Numbered from the stretch's first letter, positions 50,995 through 60,113 are shown. The stretch is 64,000 bases of DNA from an uncultured Prevotellaceae bacterium (GCA_902780635.1 CACZGH010000011.1:120542-184541), one strand, 5' to 3'. The notes: a model not told the origin generated them from the sequence alone. Numbers and translations are program-made.

Positions 50995-53011
50995 CATGCG
51001 CCCTCTTCTTTTTGGGGACAAACAGTTTGTCACCTTTCTTCACTTTGAAAGCGTCGTACCAGGCATCGATATGAGGCAGGGCAGCGTTGACACGTGCGAA
51101 GTTGGGCGAGTGAGGATCTACGGTGATCAGCATTTCCTGATATTCCGGACGCTGGTTGCAGGCCCATACCCGAGCCCATGAGAGGAAGAAGCGCTGCTCA
51201 GGTGTGAATCCGTCTTTCACGCCGAGTGGGTTGTCGCGCATAGCGTTCTGGAAGGCGCGGAAAGCGATGTTGAGACCACCATTGTCACCTATGTTTTCTC
51301 CCAGGGTCAGTTTTCCATTGATCTTCTTGCCGGCTACTACTTCCACTGTGCTGAAGTAGTCTTCCAGCACTTTTGTACGCGCCTCGAAGTTCTTTTTGTC
51401 CAACTCCGTCCACCAGTTGTTCTGGTTGCCATCCTTGTCAAACTGTGAACCTTGGTCATCAAATCCATGGCTCATCTCATGACCTATCACACCACCGATA
51501 GCGCCATAATTGGCAGCATCGTCGGCATTGGGATCGAAGAATGGCGGTTGTAGGATGGCTGCGGGGAAACAAATCTCGTTGGTGGTGGGATTGTAATATG
51601 CATTGATGGTCTGTGGTGTCATCAGCCATTCGCTCTTGTCAGTAGGTTTGTTGACTTTGCGCTGCAATTCATCCAGCATCAGAAACTCCGAGATGTTGCC
51701 TAAATTCTCATAAAGAGACAATTGCTCGTCTACCTGCATGCCACTGTAGTCTTTCCATTTGTCGGGATATCCGATCTTGACGATGAAGTTGTTGAGTTTT
51801 TCTTTGGCCCGAACTTTGGTCTCAGCTCCCATCCATGTAGTCTCATCGATACGCTGTGAGAGCGCGGTCTGAAGGTTTTTCACCAACTCTATCATCCGCT
51901 GTTTGCTGCTCTCAGGGAAGTGTTTCTCCACATAGAGTTTGCCAATGGCCTCACCCATTGTACCACTCACCAGCGACACGGCCCGCTTCCATCTCGGACG
52001 GTCTTGTTGTACGCCACTCATCACTTTGCTAAAATCGAACATCTCTTTGCGGAAGTCGTCACTCATCTGACTGGATGCACCGCTGATCACCTTGATCTCT
52101 GCGTAGGCTTTCAGGTCATCGAGAGGAGTCTCCGCCAAGATTTTCTCCACCTCATGGATTGGTTCTGGCTGACCAACATCCACATAGTCGAAAGCTGGGA
52201 ATCCTGAAGCCAGGAAGACGTTGCCCCAGTCGATGCCTGGGAAGTCGCACACCAACTCATTATAGCTCATCTTGTGATAGTTGGCATCGACGTCACGCAA
52301 TTGCACACGACTGTAACTGGCCTTTGCGATGCGCGTCTCTATCGCCATGACAGCCTGCATTTTTTTCTCAGCGGTGGCCTCGTCATTGCCTACCATCATA
52401 AACAGATTTTTCATCATTTTCTTATATGCCTCCCGCACGTTGAGGGTCTGCTCATCGTCGTTCAGATAGTAATCGCGTGTGCCCAGTCCAATACCCCCCT
52501 GACCGATGCCCACAATATTGACCGATGCGTCGCGCTGGTCGGCACCCACGCCGATGCCATACATCATCGTGCCTTCGCCCTTGCGGTCCAGCTGTGCGGT
52601 CACCAACTGATACTCCTTCCGGTTTTTGATCGCTGCTATTTTGTCGAGGGTAGGTTTGATGGGTTGCCATCCCTCTTTGTTCAGTCGCACGCTATCCATC
52701 ATCAGGTTGTACAGGCTGCCTATTTTCTGTCCAAGGGTGCCTTTCTGCTGTGGAGAAGAAGCGTACTGCAGGATCAGTTCTTGAATGTCTTTCTGACTCT
52801 TCTCATAAAGGTCGGTGAAAGCACCGTTGTCGGTATGCTCGTCATCAATGGGGTGGCTCTTCATCCATCCGCCGGCTGCATAGCGATAGAAGTCATCTCC
52901 CGGACGTATGCTGGTGTCCAGATTGTTAAGGTCGATACCAGATGACAAATTCTGCCCGCTGACACCTATGGCTGTCAGGGCAATAGCTGCTGTCAAAAAA
53001 AGTTTTCTCAT
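50987..53011 (-). CDS. M13 (neprilysin-like) metallopeptidase
   Basis: 674 aa. Signal peptide, then the large N-terminal M13 helical domain starting SSGIDLNNLDTSIRPGDDFYRYAAGGWMK, and the catalytic domain with VIGHEMSHGFDDQG (HExxH) and LGENIGDNGGL (third zinc ligand Glu). It ends in the family-typical ...VW. It hydrolyses peptides in the periplasm or at the surface. The 3' end is built into a heptad repeat; the C-terminus itself is normal for the family. Confidence 0.95.
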   Translation of the reverse strand: MRKLFLTAAIALTAIGVSGQNLSSGIDLNNLDTSIRPGDDFYRYAAGGWMKSHPIDDEHTDNGAFTDLYEKSQKDIQELILQYASSPQQKGTLGQKIGSLYNLMMDSVRLNKEGWQPIKPTLDKIAAIKNRKEYQLVTAQLDRKGEGTMMYGIGVGADQRDASVNIVGIGQGGIGLGTRDYYLNDDEQTLNVREAYKKMMKNLFMMVGNDEATAEKKMQAVMAIETRIAKASYSRVQLRDVDANYHKMSYNELVCDFPGIDWGNVFLASGFPAFDYVDVGQPEPIHEVEKILAETPLDDLKAYAEIKVISGASSQMSDDFRKEMFDFSKVMSGVQQDRPRWKRAVSLVSGTMGEAIGKLYVEKHFPESSKQRMIELVKNLQTALSQRIDETTWMGAETKVRAKEKLNNFIVKIGYPDKWKDYSGMQVDEQLSLYENLGNISEFLMLDELQRKVNKPTDKSEWLMTPQTINAYYNPTTNEICFPAAILQPPFFDPNADDAANYGAIGGVIGHEMSHGFDDQGSQFDKDGNQNNWWTELDKKNFEARTKVLEDYFSTVEVVAGKKINGKLTLGENIGDNGGLNIAFRAFQNAMRDNPLGVKDGFTPEQRFFLSWARVWACNQRPEYQEMLITVDPHSPNFARVNAALPHIDAWYDAFKVKKGDKLFVPKKKRAHVW

Positions 53012-53106
53012 AGTGATATTTGGGTCAATTATAATGAATATTCATGTTTTGTATCTGTTATGATATCAAATTATGGGCTGGCATTTTTTTATGGTTTCCT
53101 ATCAAG

Positions 53107-53191
53107 ATGCCATGGCATGGTGGCAGAGGCAGTAGTTCCGTCAAGACGGCAGATGAGGGGCTGGGGTGCTTGTTGCTGTGATACAGCAACA
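53107..53191. other. Cluster of perfect short palindromes between M13 and DUF3857 genes
   Basis: Within the 232-bp gap: ATGCCATGGCAT (53107-53118), CCGTC-AA-GACGG (53138-53149) and TGTTGCTGT-GAT-ACAGCAACA (53171-53191, 9-bp stem). None is followed by a clear T-run. They may be mRNA 3'-end structures of the DUF3857 transcript or regulator sites for the peptidase gene. Confidence 0.5.
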
Positions 53192-53243
53192 TACAGAACA
53201 ACATGGGCAGACAAGACAGGACATCTGGGCGGGACGGCTGGGA

Positions 53244-55220
53244 TTACTTCTTTTTGATGATCAGCTGCTCACTTGTATACTTTGAAAGCAGGTCGAAAAT
53301 CTGGCGTAAGTCAGCATAGTCCTTCTCTGGGTGAGCAATTTTGTTGATGCTGAACTGGCACGACATCTGCACATGACCCTCTGTGAGAATCGTAAGGACA
53401 CGCCCCTCGATACCTTTATCGGCAGTAGTGACAGTGGTGTTTCTGGGTTCACCTTCCACCACATATCCTTCAGGCAGGGTCATATTGATGATGATACGGT
53501 CACTACTGACACGCGGAAACTCCACTGGCATCATACGCGTTTTGGCGGTGAAGGGATTCTCTATCATTTTGTCCGGGAATGGGCAGATGCTGATTTGCCC
53601 ATCGGTCACCTGGCCTTTTTGGGTGAAGACAGACTCCACAGTCTCCCCTCCCTCATTGCGGGTGGTCTGCTTGCCTGAAAGTGTGCCGTCGGCAGAGAGC
53701 GTGGCTTCGATGGTGGTGTTCTTCTCTGTCTTCTGTACTTTCTGCAGGTTGACCCACTCACTCTTCTTACCCTTCTGCACCATACGTGCTCTCTCTACCA
53801 GCAACACCTCTGGCAGAACATTCAGCCAGCCGTTCTTGTTGGTGGCGTCGAGATAGATATTGCCACCCGTTGGCATCGCAACGCCCACGATGAATGTAGA
53901 GAGTTTATGAATAGAGGGGAAATTATAGGGCATCATACCCAGGTCACGCGCCCTGAGAATCACGGGAGCAGCCGTGAGTCCCACCTCTTGTAGAGACTGT
54001 ATAAGCAAGAGGTTGATGTCGGCATTTGAGCCACCACCCTTTTTCAGTGTTTCGGACGTAATACCAGGGCTCAGCTCATACTTGCCGTTCCACTTGACCT
54101 TGCTCATCACCAGTTTATATACAGCAGCCACACGCTCACGCAGATTAGCAATTCCTTCAATTCCAGCCTCTTTCAACTCATTGGCTAATGGGCTGTGGTC
54201 GTTCAGGTGCATGCCCAAATCGTCAGAACCGAGCACCATCTCGTCTATTTGTTCCCATGTCTTGGCATAATCCATCTGTGACATACCAGGCAAACGGTAT
54301 TGCTTCAACTCAGCAGTGATGCCAGCCCAGTAGTCCTGAGCGCTCCACACATAGTCATCTTTGGGCAGACCTTTCAAGTCACGGCCTATATAAACATAAT
54401 GGTTGGTGTTGACCGTCATAGGATTGGACAACGGATCGCTCACGATTTTAAATTTCATACTACCCAACGTACAGGTATACGTCAGGCGCTGGATGCCATG
54501 ATCCTCGATATTGAATATCAAGTAGCTGGGGATGTTCATATCCAATTTAGCATACGCCACAGGAATCTCACATTGCGCATACCAGTCGCGCAATTCCCAG
54601 AAGAGCTGGCTGTGGATATTGTACTCATATTCTATCACGGTACCTTCCTTTACATTGGGGACAGTAAACTCCACCTGATAGTTTTGATCATCGATTTTCT
54701 TTTTTACGATGTCACTTTTCTTCAAGGATGTCTTCACTACCTTGCCGCCTTCCAGATTGAAGGCGGTAGCCTTGATGTCCTCCACGCTCTCATCAGCGTC
54801 AGTGCCGAAGACCTCTTCAGTCATTGAGCCTGCCTCATCCTCGAAATAAGAATTGGAACTGCCGCCTGGCATTGGGAGGGCAAAGCCAGTGACTTTCAGT
54901 CCGCCGATATTGTTGCCCACTGTTATATTTTGCTTATAAGGTACAACCACTTTGGCGTACTTTGTGCCACCGGGTTTCAACACCTTGATACGGCATTTCT
55001 CATGATAGTCTACCAGAAAGCTGATTGTCTGAACCGTGTATTCCACGTCGGTCAGTCGGCACAGCACTACAGCCTCAGCGTCAGGTTCTGCCTGATAAGA
55101 GGTCATCTGCATTTCCTCTTGTGTGGGTTTGCCGAACTTCATGTTCACATTGTCCTGGGCTGTCACTGCCATCATGGGCCAAGCCAACAAAACGAAGAGT
55201 TTGAATATGTTCTTTTTCAT
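53244..55220 (-). CDS. DUF3857 / transglutaminase-like secreted protein
   Basis: 658 aa with a signal peptide (VLLAWPMMAVTAQ). Residues about 50-270 are DUF3857, and about 300-460 a transglutaminase-like fold. At the place of the catalytic Cys the sequence reads GGGSNADINLLLIQSL, so the nucleophile is missing; this is common for Bacteroidota members. The C-terminus is a beta-sandwich of the DUF3858 type. Probably a periplasmic or surface protein with a binding rather than catalytic role. A possible -7 box TATTTTTG lies at 55319-55326 (minus strand). The 242-bp gap upstream holds nothing else I can name. Confidence 0.85.
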   Translation of the reverse strand: MKKNIFKLFVLLAWPMMAVTAQDNVNMKFGKPTQEEMQMTSYQAEPDAEAVVLCRLTDVEYTVQTISFLVDYHEKCRIKVLKPGGTKYAKVVVPYKQNITVGNNIGGLKVTGFALPMPGGSSNSYFEDEAGSMTEEVFGTDADESVEDIKATAFNLEGGKVVKTSLKKSDIVKKKIDDQNYQVEFTVPNVKEGTVIEYEYNIHSQLFWELRDWYAQCEIPVAYAKLDMNIPSYLIFNIEDHGIQRLTYTCTLGSMKFKIVSDPLSNPMTVNTNHYVYIGRDLKGLPKDDYVWSAQDYWAGITAELKQYRLPGMSQMDYAKTWEQIDEMVLGSDDLGMHLNDHSPLANELKEAGIEGIANLRERVAAVYKLVMSKVKWNGKYELSPGITSETLKKGGGSNADINLLLIQSLQEVGLTAAPVILRARDLGMMPYNFPSIHKLSTFIVGVAMPTGGNIYLDATNKNGWLNVLPEVLLVERARMVQKGKKSEWVNLQKVQKTEKNTTIEATLSADGTLSGKQTTRNEGGETVESVFTQKGQVTDGQISICPFPDKMIENPFTAKTRMMPVEFPRVSSDRIIINMTLPEGYVVEGEPRNTTVTTADKGIEGRVLTILTEGHVQMSCQFSINKIAHPEKDYADLRQIFDLLSKYTSEQLIIKKK

Positions 55221-55462
55221 TGTTCAAAACGCTGAATGTTGATAATCAAATACACATCTCAAGTTACTGATTATGACCCTACAAACGGCTATCGGTCTTG
55301 TGTTGCACATCAGTGCTGCAAAAATAGATTTTTTTTGTGACAACACCAAGAAAAAGTCTAATTGTTTGTCAGGATATGCGACGGCAAAAATTATTTACCG
55401 TTAACACGTGTCATATTGATTTAGTCATTGTTTGGTAAAAGTAAATATAACAAGGATGATGT

Positions 55463-56863
55463 TTAGTACCTTATCTTGCCATCGTAATTGAAGATGGGTT
55501 GATCGGTGGGCACCTCGCTTTCATAGAACTGAACAGCAGAGTCGTTCAGTCTGGGGTGCTGCTGACGTAACAAACGGATGATTTCGGCACCGGCCCAGAT
55601 GGCTGGGCCATAGCCATGGGCGGCCATCACATGAACGGGACGATACGCGTAAAAGGCGGCATCGAAGCCCATACCCGTGCCTACACAGACGTTCTCCACC
55701 TGTCCTTTCTCATTGACTTGCGATTGCACTGCATGCCAGCCTAACAGTGCCAAGGGCCCGTACACTTTAGCATCAAGCCAACCTTGATTGACGGCATGAG
55801 CCAGGCAACAGGTGTAGATGGCTGTAGCCGAGGTCTCAAGATAAGTGTCGCTTCGGTCGAGCAACTGGTGCCAGAAACCGTCATGATGCTGTCGGCAAGC
55901 CAGTCCTGCGGCGTGCTTGCGCAACAGGTCGAGTATGGCCGGCCTCTGGGGATGGTCGGCAGGCAGTACGTCGAGCACCTCGCACATGGTCAGGATGGCC
56001 CATCCATTGGCCCGTCCCCAGAAGAAAGCAGGATGAGGATCCATGTCTTCTACCCATCCATGACGGAACAGCCCCTGCTCCTCCACCCACATGCGGCTGG
56101 CGAACTGTACTACCTGGCGGGCCGCCTCATCGTAATAACGAGCCTCACCCGTGAGTTTTCCCATATATGCCAAAGCAGGGATTCCCATGAACATGTCATC
56201 AAGCCACACCGTGTTTTTCTGTGGACGTAGACGGGCGAACGTACCGTCATTGAGACGATATTCTTTGTTCATGATATAGTCGCAGTAATTGTCGATGAGC
56301 GGCATCAAACTATTTTTCGCGCTTACTCCCTTTAACTCGGCCTTGATCATCGAACAGCAGACGGCTCCTGCATCATCGAGCGCATGCGGGTCGATGACTC
56401 GACGTACATTGCCGTCGATTTGTATATTCTCTCTATAAACCTTTTTAAAGAAAGGCACGATGTCGGCCAAAAGTTGATGGCGTTTTCTGACATAGTCGCG
56501 GTATGTCTCGTCACCTGTCGCCCCATAAGCCGCCAGGATACCAGAATAGGTGACCCCCCACTCATAACTTGTCAGCCGGAATCCGCCTTGCTTCAACTGC
56601 GTCTCACCGTTGATATCCTGGAGTCTCTTCACTTCCTGTCCCGTCTTCTTGTCTACGAGCATCGCCGGTGTCTCCGAGTCGATGTATCGTAGTATGCGGT
56701 CCATGGTCTTCTTCACGTTCTCTGCGGTCGGCACGCCGTACCCCACCCGGTATTGTGGTTTCATCAGGTGTAAAGGGGTGTTGTTGTCGTTCACTTGCTG
56801 CGCATGGATAGTCAGCCATGTGCTTCCGCAAATCAGGAACGACCAAAATAGCATTTGTCTCAT
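55463..56863 (-). CDS. GH105/GH88-like unsaturated glucuronyl/rhamnogalacturonyl hydrolase
   Basis: 466 aa with a signal peptide (LFWSFLICGSTWLTIHAQ). (alpha/alpha)6-barrel motifs: GGFRLTSYEWGVTYSG, RVIDPHALDDAGAV with the candidate catalytic Asp, LDDMFMGIPALAYMGKLTG, and FFWGRANGWAILTMCEVL. This layout fits YteR/YesR-type GH105, which hydrolyse unsaturated galacturonyl-rhamnose from pectin lyase products by a hydration mechanism. Together with GH53 it hints at pectin use, though no SusC/SusD pair is adjacent. Confidence 0.88.
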   Translation of the reverse strand: MRQMLFWSFLICGSTWLTIHAQQVNDNNTPLHLMKPQYRVGYGVPTAENVKKTMDRILRYIDSETPAMLVDKKTGQEVKRLQDINGETQLKQGGFRLTSYEWGVTYSGILAAYGATGDETYRDYVRKRHQLLADIVPFFKKVYRENIQIDGNVRRVIDPHALDDAGAVCCSMIKAELKGVSAKNSLMPLIDNYCDYIMNKEYRLNDGTFARLRPQKNTVWLDDMFMGIPALAYMGKLTGEARYYDEAARQVVQFASRMWVEEQGLFRHGWVEDMDPHPAFFWGRANGWAILTMCEVLDVLPADHPQRPAILDLLRKHAAGLACRQHHDGFWHQLLDRSDTYLETSATAIYTCCLAHAVNQGWLDAKVYGPLALLGWHAVQSQVNEKGQVENVCVGTGMGFDAAFYAYRPVHVMAAHGYGPAIWAGAEIIRLLRQQHPRLNDSAVQFYESEVPTDQPIFNYDGKIRY

Positions 56864-57069
56864 TGTGGTCAGATTTTATGTAACAACGACAAAGATACTC
56901 ATTTTTTTGGTAATTATTCAGTCTTATTGGTAGCAGAATGTTTTTTTTCTCCTTTTTTGTAATGATTTGAACTAAAAGGTTGAGATAAATGGGGTCAATC
57001 ATCATCAAAAAGGCTACTACCATGTTCATAAGAGGACTTCTAATGCCCAAAAGCCCTTTCACCCTAAAA

Positions 57070-57103
57070 CAAAAAAAGAGAGCTACGAACTTCGTAACTC
57101 TCT
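57070..57103 (-). terminator. Terminator of the interrupted tRNA-Met gene
   Basis: AGAGAGTTACGAA and TTCGTAGCTCTCT (minus strand) form a 12-bp stem with one mismatch, followed by TTTTTTTG. It sits 12 bp downstream of the 3' end of a tRNA fragment and is therefore the original tRNA terminator. The 476-bp gap 56864-57339 holds this, the tRNA fragment, a -7 box TATCTTTG before the GH105 gene, and the integrase promoter. Confidence 0.85.
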
Positions 57104-57114
57104 GATTCTTAAAG

Positions 57115-57158
57115 TAGCGGGAGCCGGGATTGAACCGGCGACCTCATGATTATGAATC
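57115..57158 (-). other. 3' fragment of tRNA-Met(CAU): attachment site
   Basis: On the minus strand the sequence gives the anticodon loop TTCATAA (anticodon CAT), stem half TCATG, variable loop, T-arm GCCGG-TTCAATC-CCGGC and acceptor half TCCCGCT plus A. The 5' half is missing: the sequence before the loop is AT-rich and has neither AGCGGGA nor a D-arm. Such 3' tRNA pieces beside an integrase gene mark one end of an integrative element (attL/attR). The reconstituted full tRNA should be at the other end, beyond the right edge. Confidence 0.82.
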
Positions 57159-57227
57159 GTTAAGAATTAGGTTTTTCAAGATTTCTCAATTTTTCAGAAT
57201 ATTTTATAAATAATTGTAATTCAATAT

Positions 57228-57258
57228 TTTGTAATATCAAATAGTTTTCATAACTTTG
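57228..57258 (+). promoter_or_regulatory. Promoter of the integrase gene
   Basis: TTTG (57228-57231), 19 nt, TAACTTTG (57251-57258), then C. Full consensus. The leader to the integrase ATG at 57340 is about 75 nt. Confidence 0.75.
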
Positions 57259-57339
57259 CAGCGAAAACCAATGTAATGTGGATTTTTCGTTTCACTTTCG
57301 TTTCACCTTATGGAAAATCACCCATAGAATAGCTGCATA

Positions 57340-58797
57340 ATGAAGACAACAATGACACCCATTTACAAGAGCACCAAAGATGGCAAAGTGAGGATTACCA
57401 TGACGCTCGATCCACGGAAAGGCACAAATGGAGAGATGCCCGTCTGTGTTCGTGTCCGCATTGTCAACCTCCAACGTTATTTCCTTATGCCAAATGAGAG
57501 GTATACATCAGAGGAGTTTGCAAGCATCATCAATGAGGACAATCGAAAAAAAGGCCGTAAACGCAAGGAATTCGACGATTTCTTTGACAAGTTACATAGG
57601 GAGATAAAAGAGTTGCTGGGGAAAGGCGAACTTGAGGCAAGCGAATTCTTGGAAATACTAACCAACCGAATCAATGGAATCAAGAAAACCGAAAATACTA
57701 AGACCAAAACCATCTATGACGTATGGGAAGAAGTCTTGTCTGAACTTGAAGATGCGGGTCGGCTTGGAACCCGCAATTCCTACCAGGTAGCACTGAAACG
57801 TTTCAAGCAGGATATGGGCGACAAGGTGAACAATGCCTCCATTAACCAAGAACTCATCAACAAATGGGTGTCGAGGATGCAAAACCCCAAAGAGGGAAAG
57901 CCGATGAACGCTACGACCATCGGCATTTACCTCCGTGCCTTCCGTGTGGTAGTACGCAGGGCTGCCGAGCAGGGTGTGCTAATGGCAGAGAAAACAGACT
58001 TGTTCAAAGGGGTAAGAGCCGTAAATAAGAAATGTAGCCGCAAGAACTGGTGCCTCAACGTGGAGAAGATGACTCGTTTGTTTCGGTTCTTCGAAAGCGA
58101 CAACACAAAAGACGAAGAAGGAAAAGAACGCTTCGATCCTCAATATAGGCAACGGCTCTTCGAATCGCTTGGCATGTTCCTCTTCTCCTACATGGCCAAT
58201 GGTGCCAATATGGCCGACTTGGCACTCTTGCGTTACGATGACTTTTACTACCAACAAGAGCAAAAAGCCATGCGGTTCATTCGAAAAAAGACCAGAAGGG
58301 AGTCTGATGGCATGGAAGTAATCTTCCCCATCCTACCCCAGATGCAAGTCATTCTCGACCGCATTGCCAATAAGCCTCAAAAAGGGGGATTGGTATTCAA
58401 TATTATCAATGAAGGGATGACGGACGAACGAATAACCTCGGTTGTAGCATGCGAAAATTCCAACATCGCAGATCGTATGGAGGTTATAACGGAAATGATT
58501 GGAATGGAAGAGAAACCATCACCCACCTGGTGCCGTCATTCATTCGCCACCAACCTGAGAGATGCTGGCATTTCCACTGAATACATCTCTACGATGATGG
58601 GACACACCATAACATCCGGTAGTGCCACCACACTCAATTACCTGTCACGTTATAATATGGAGACTATGATGTCTTACAACTCAAAACTCCTCAGGGACGG
58701 TGAGGAAGACAAGAAGAGAGAAGAAATTATGGAAGAGTTGAATGGATTTGACACAGAGACACTCGCCGCCATACTCAAACTGACGAAATTGAGATAG
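57340..58797 (+). CDS. Tyrosine recombinase (integrase)
   Basis: 485 aa. Residues about 1-100 are an arm-binding domain with a beta start (YKSTKDGKVRITMTLDPRKG), about 110-210 the SAM-like core-binding domain (TIYDVWEEVLSELEDAGRLGTRNSYQVALKRF), and the rest the catalytic domain with TWCRHSFATNLRDAGIS, MMGH and a Tyr in TTLNYLSRY. It lies 180 bp from a 3' tRNA-Met fragment and reads away from it, the normal layout of elements that integrate into tRNA genes. It is expected to excise and insert this element. Confidence 0.93.
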   Translation: MKTTMTPIYKSTKDGKVRITMTLDPRKGTNGEMPVCVRVRIVNLQRYFLMPNERYTSEEFASIINEDNRKKGRKRKEFDDFFDKLHREIKELLGKGELEASEFLEILTNRINGIKKTENTKTKTIYDVWEEVLSELEDAGRLGTRNSYQVALKRFKQDMGDKVNNASINQELINKWVSRMQNPKEGKPMNATTIGIYLRAFRVVVRRAAEQGVLMAEKTDLFKGVRAVNKKCSRKNWCLNVEKMTRLFRFFESDNTKDEEGKERFDPQYRQRLFESLGMFLFSYMANGANMADLALLRYDDFYYQQEQKAMRFIRKKTRRESDGMEVIFPILPQMQVILDRIANKPQKGGLVFNIINEGMTDERITSVVACENSNIADRMEVITEMIGMEEKPSPTWCRHSFATNLRDAGISTEYISTMMGHTITSGSATTLNYLSRYNMETMMSYNSKLLRDGEEDKKREEIMEELNGFDTETLAAILKLTKLR

Positions 58798-58821
58798 AGA
58801 AATGTATTTATTGTCGAATCA

Positions 58822-58853
58822 TTTGACGAACTGAAAACAACTTTGTAATTTTG
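58822..58853 (+). promoter_or_regulatory. Promoter of the ORF6N remnant
   Basis: TTTG (58822-58825), 20 nt, TAATTTTG (58846-58853), then C. Full consensus, 24 bp before the ATG at 58877. The promoter is intact although the gene behind it is broken. Confidence 0.7.
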
Positions 58854-58876
58854 CATAATAATCTTCGAATACAACC

Positions 58877-59333
58877 ATGAGCGAACTGATACCATTCACC
58901 ACCAATGACGTGATGGCCAGGATAATCAAAATCCGCGGTCAAGAAGTCCTGCTCGATAGGGACGTAGCAGAACTCTACGGAGTCGAAACTAAACGCATCA
59001 ATGAAGCACTGAGAAACAACCCTGACAAATTCCCTGAAGGGTATGTTTTCACATTGCAACCCTCTGAGAAACAGGAGGTGGTCGAAAATTTCGACCGGCA
59101 TCGACTCTTTTGTGAAACTTCGTGAGATTTCACGGAATATCGCCGCCCTCCATCAGGAACAGGACAAGGAGAAGCAGAAGAGCCTGGTGCAGCGCACAGG
59201 GGAACTGATGAACGACCTTCTGCTTGACGATGGAGAGACCACAGAGACGGAGAGCACGGTGGAGATCAACCTTGTTGCATTGAAATTCAAGCATACCGTT
59301 AAGAGAGTCAAGAAAAAGGAGAAAGAGGATTAG
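58877..59333 (+). pseudogene. ORF6N-domain protein, disrupted
   Basis: The first frame gives the ORF6N start (VMARIIKIRGQEVLLDRDVAELYGVETKRINEAL) up to KQEVVENFD, then out-of-frame residues to a stop at 59125. A second frame continues with the usual C-terminal region (SFVKLREISRNIAALHQEQD...TESTVEINLVALKFKHTVKRVK) to 59333. The middle of the family, with its LKYSP..PYAFTEKG.YML block, is absent. So there is an internal deletion of perhaps 90-130 bp that also shifts the frame. ORF6N proteins are phage- and element-borne and of unclear function. Confidence 0.8.
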
Positions 59334-60046
59334 GACAATCCTCTCCCCTTTCCTCTTTTTATACTCTTGCCCTGATTGATATTCTCCATGGTGCGGTCTG
59401 CCCTCTCTTGATGATACTCATCCCATGTGCCGTCGGCAATACGCTTAGCATCTTCCCGAAGGGGAGCCAGAAAGTTCTCGCTGTAATTCAGCCCCTCCAT
59501 TGCTGCGAATATCCTGACATATTGGAAAGCTCTGTCAACATGCTTTTGGCGTCTTTCCAAAGTATCCATCGCTTTCATCGTCATCAATAGGAATTCCATT
59601 AATCCTTTTGTCAAGGCTTTGGCTCCCGCCTTGGCCAGGGCGAGGATGTCCAGTACGGCTTTTAGGAAGTTCAGATCCAGTGTTGACATGAATAGGTCTT
59701 TTGCCAGTTTCAGCCTCCCTTCACTGTCATTGCATTTTCTCTCGTATTTACCCAGCAGGTTGTCAAGATATCCAATTCGCTCGTCCTTTGTCATCTGTTG
59801 GCCGTTCTTCGGACCGAATGTCCATTTGATGGGAAGTCCGGAAGGGAAGAAAGCCAAGAGTTCCTTCTGGTGCTTATTCTTCAACTCCAGTATTTCCTTA
59901 TCATGGCCAACCTTCAGTTTTTTCATCTCCTTTTCCAATCGTGCGCCATATTCGGCCTTGGCGCCTTGCCGGGTCGTTCTCCAAGCAGCAGCTTCAGTTC
60001 TTCGTGTGCTTTTGCCATCTAAAAGTAGTTTATCAATTTTTGACAA
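59330..60046 (-). CDS. Unknown coiled-coil protein of the integrative element
   Basis: Up to 238 aa, not recognised. It is Lys/Glu-rich, with an N-terminal coiled coil (about 35-65: LEKEMKKLKVGHDKEILELK), a helical centre (NFLKAVLDILALAKAGAKALTKG) and a basic tail. A mobilisation or DNA-binding role is possible but unsupported. The start is a problem: the frame opens with TTG at 60046, which overlaps the -7 promoter box, so translation must begin later. Met at 59926 is the first in-frame ATG. An ATG at 60018 in another frame (MAKAHEELKLLLGERP...) suits the promoter better and would need a frameshift. The 3' end overlaps the convergent ORF6N remnant by 4 bp. Confidence 0.5.
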   Translation of the reverse strand: MSKIDKLLLDGKSTRRTEAAAWRTTRQGAKAEYGARLEKEMKKLKVGHDKEILELKNKHQKELLAFFPSGLPIKWTFGPKNGQQMTKDERIGYLDNLLGKYERKCNDSEGRLKLAKDLFMSTLDLNFLKAVLDILALAKAGAKALTKGLMEFLLMTMKAMDTLERRQKHVDRAFQYVRIFAAMEGLNYSENFLAPLREDAKRIADGTWDEYHQERADRTMENINQGKSIKRGKGRGLS

Positions 60047-60085
60047 AGTTACAGAATGATTTTCATATTATCAAATTTTGATAAA
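60029..60085 (-). promoter_or_regulatory. Promoter with two overlapping operator-like palindromes
   Basis: Minus-strand TTTG (complement of 60072-60075), 20 nt, TAACTTTG (complement of 60044-60051): full consensus. Palindrome TTATCAA-ATT-TTGATAA (60068-60084) covers the -33 box, and TTATCAA-TTT-TTGACAA (60030-60046) covers the -7 box and start region, centres about 38 bp apart. This is the classic layout for a dimeric repressor blocking its promoter. Confidence 0.65.
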
Positions 60086-60113
60086 GAAAAAAAATCAGTA
60101 AACGAGATGCTTC

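Noticed and set aside
57115-57158. Intact tRNA-Met
   Set aside because: Only the 3' half is present; D-arm and 5' acceptor strand are missing, so it is an attachment remnant.
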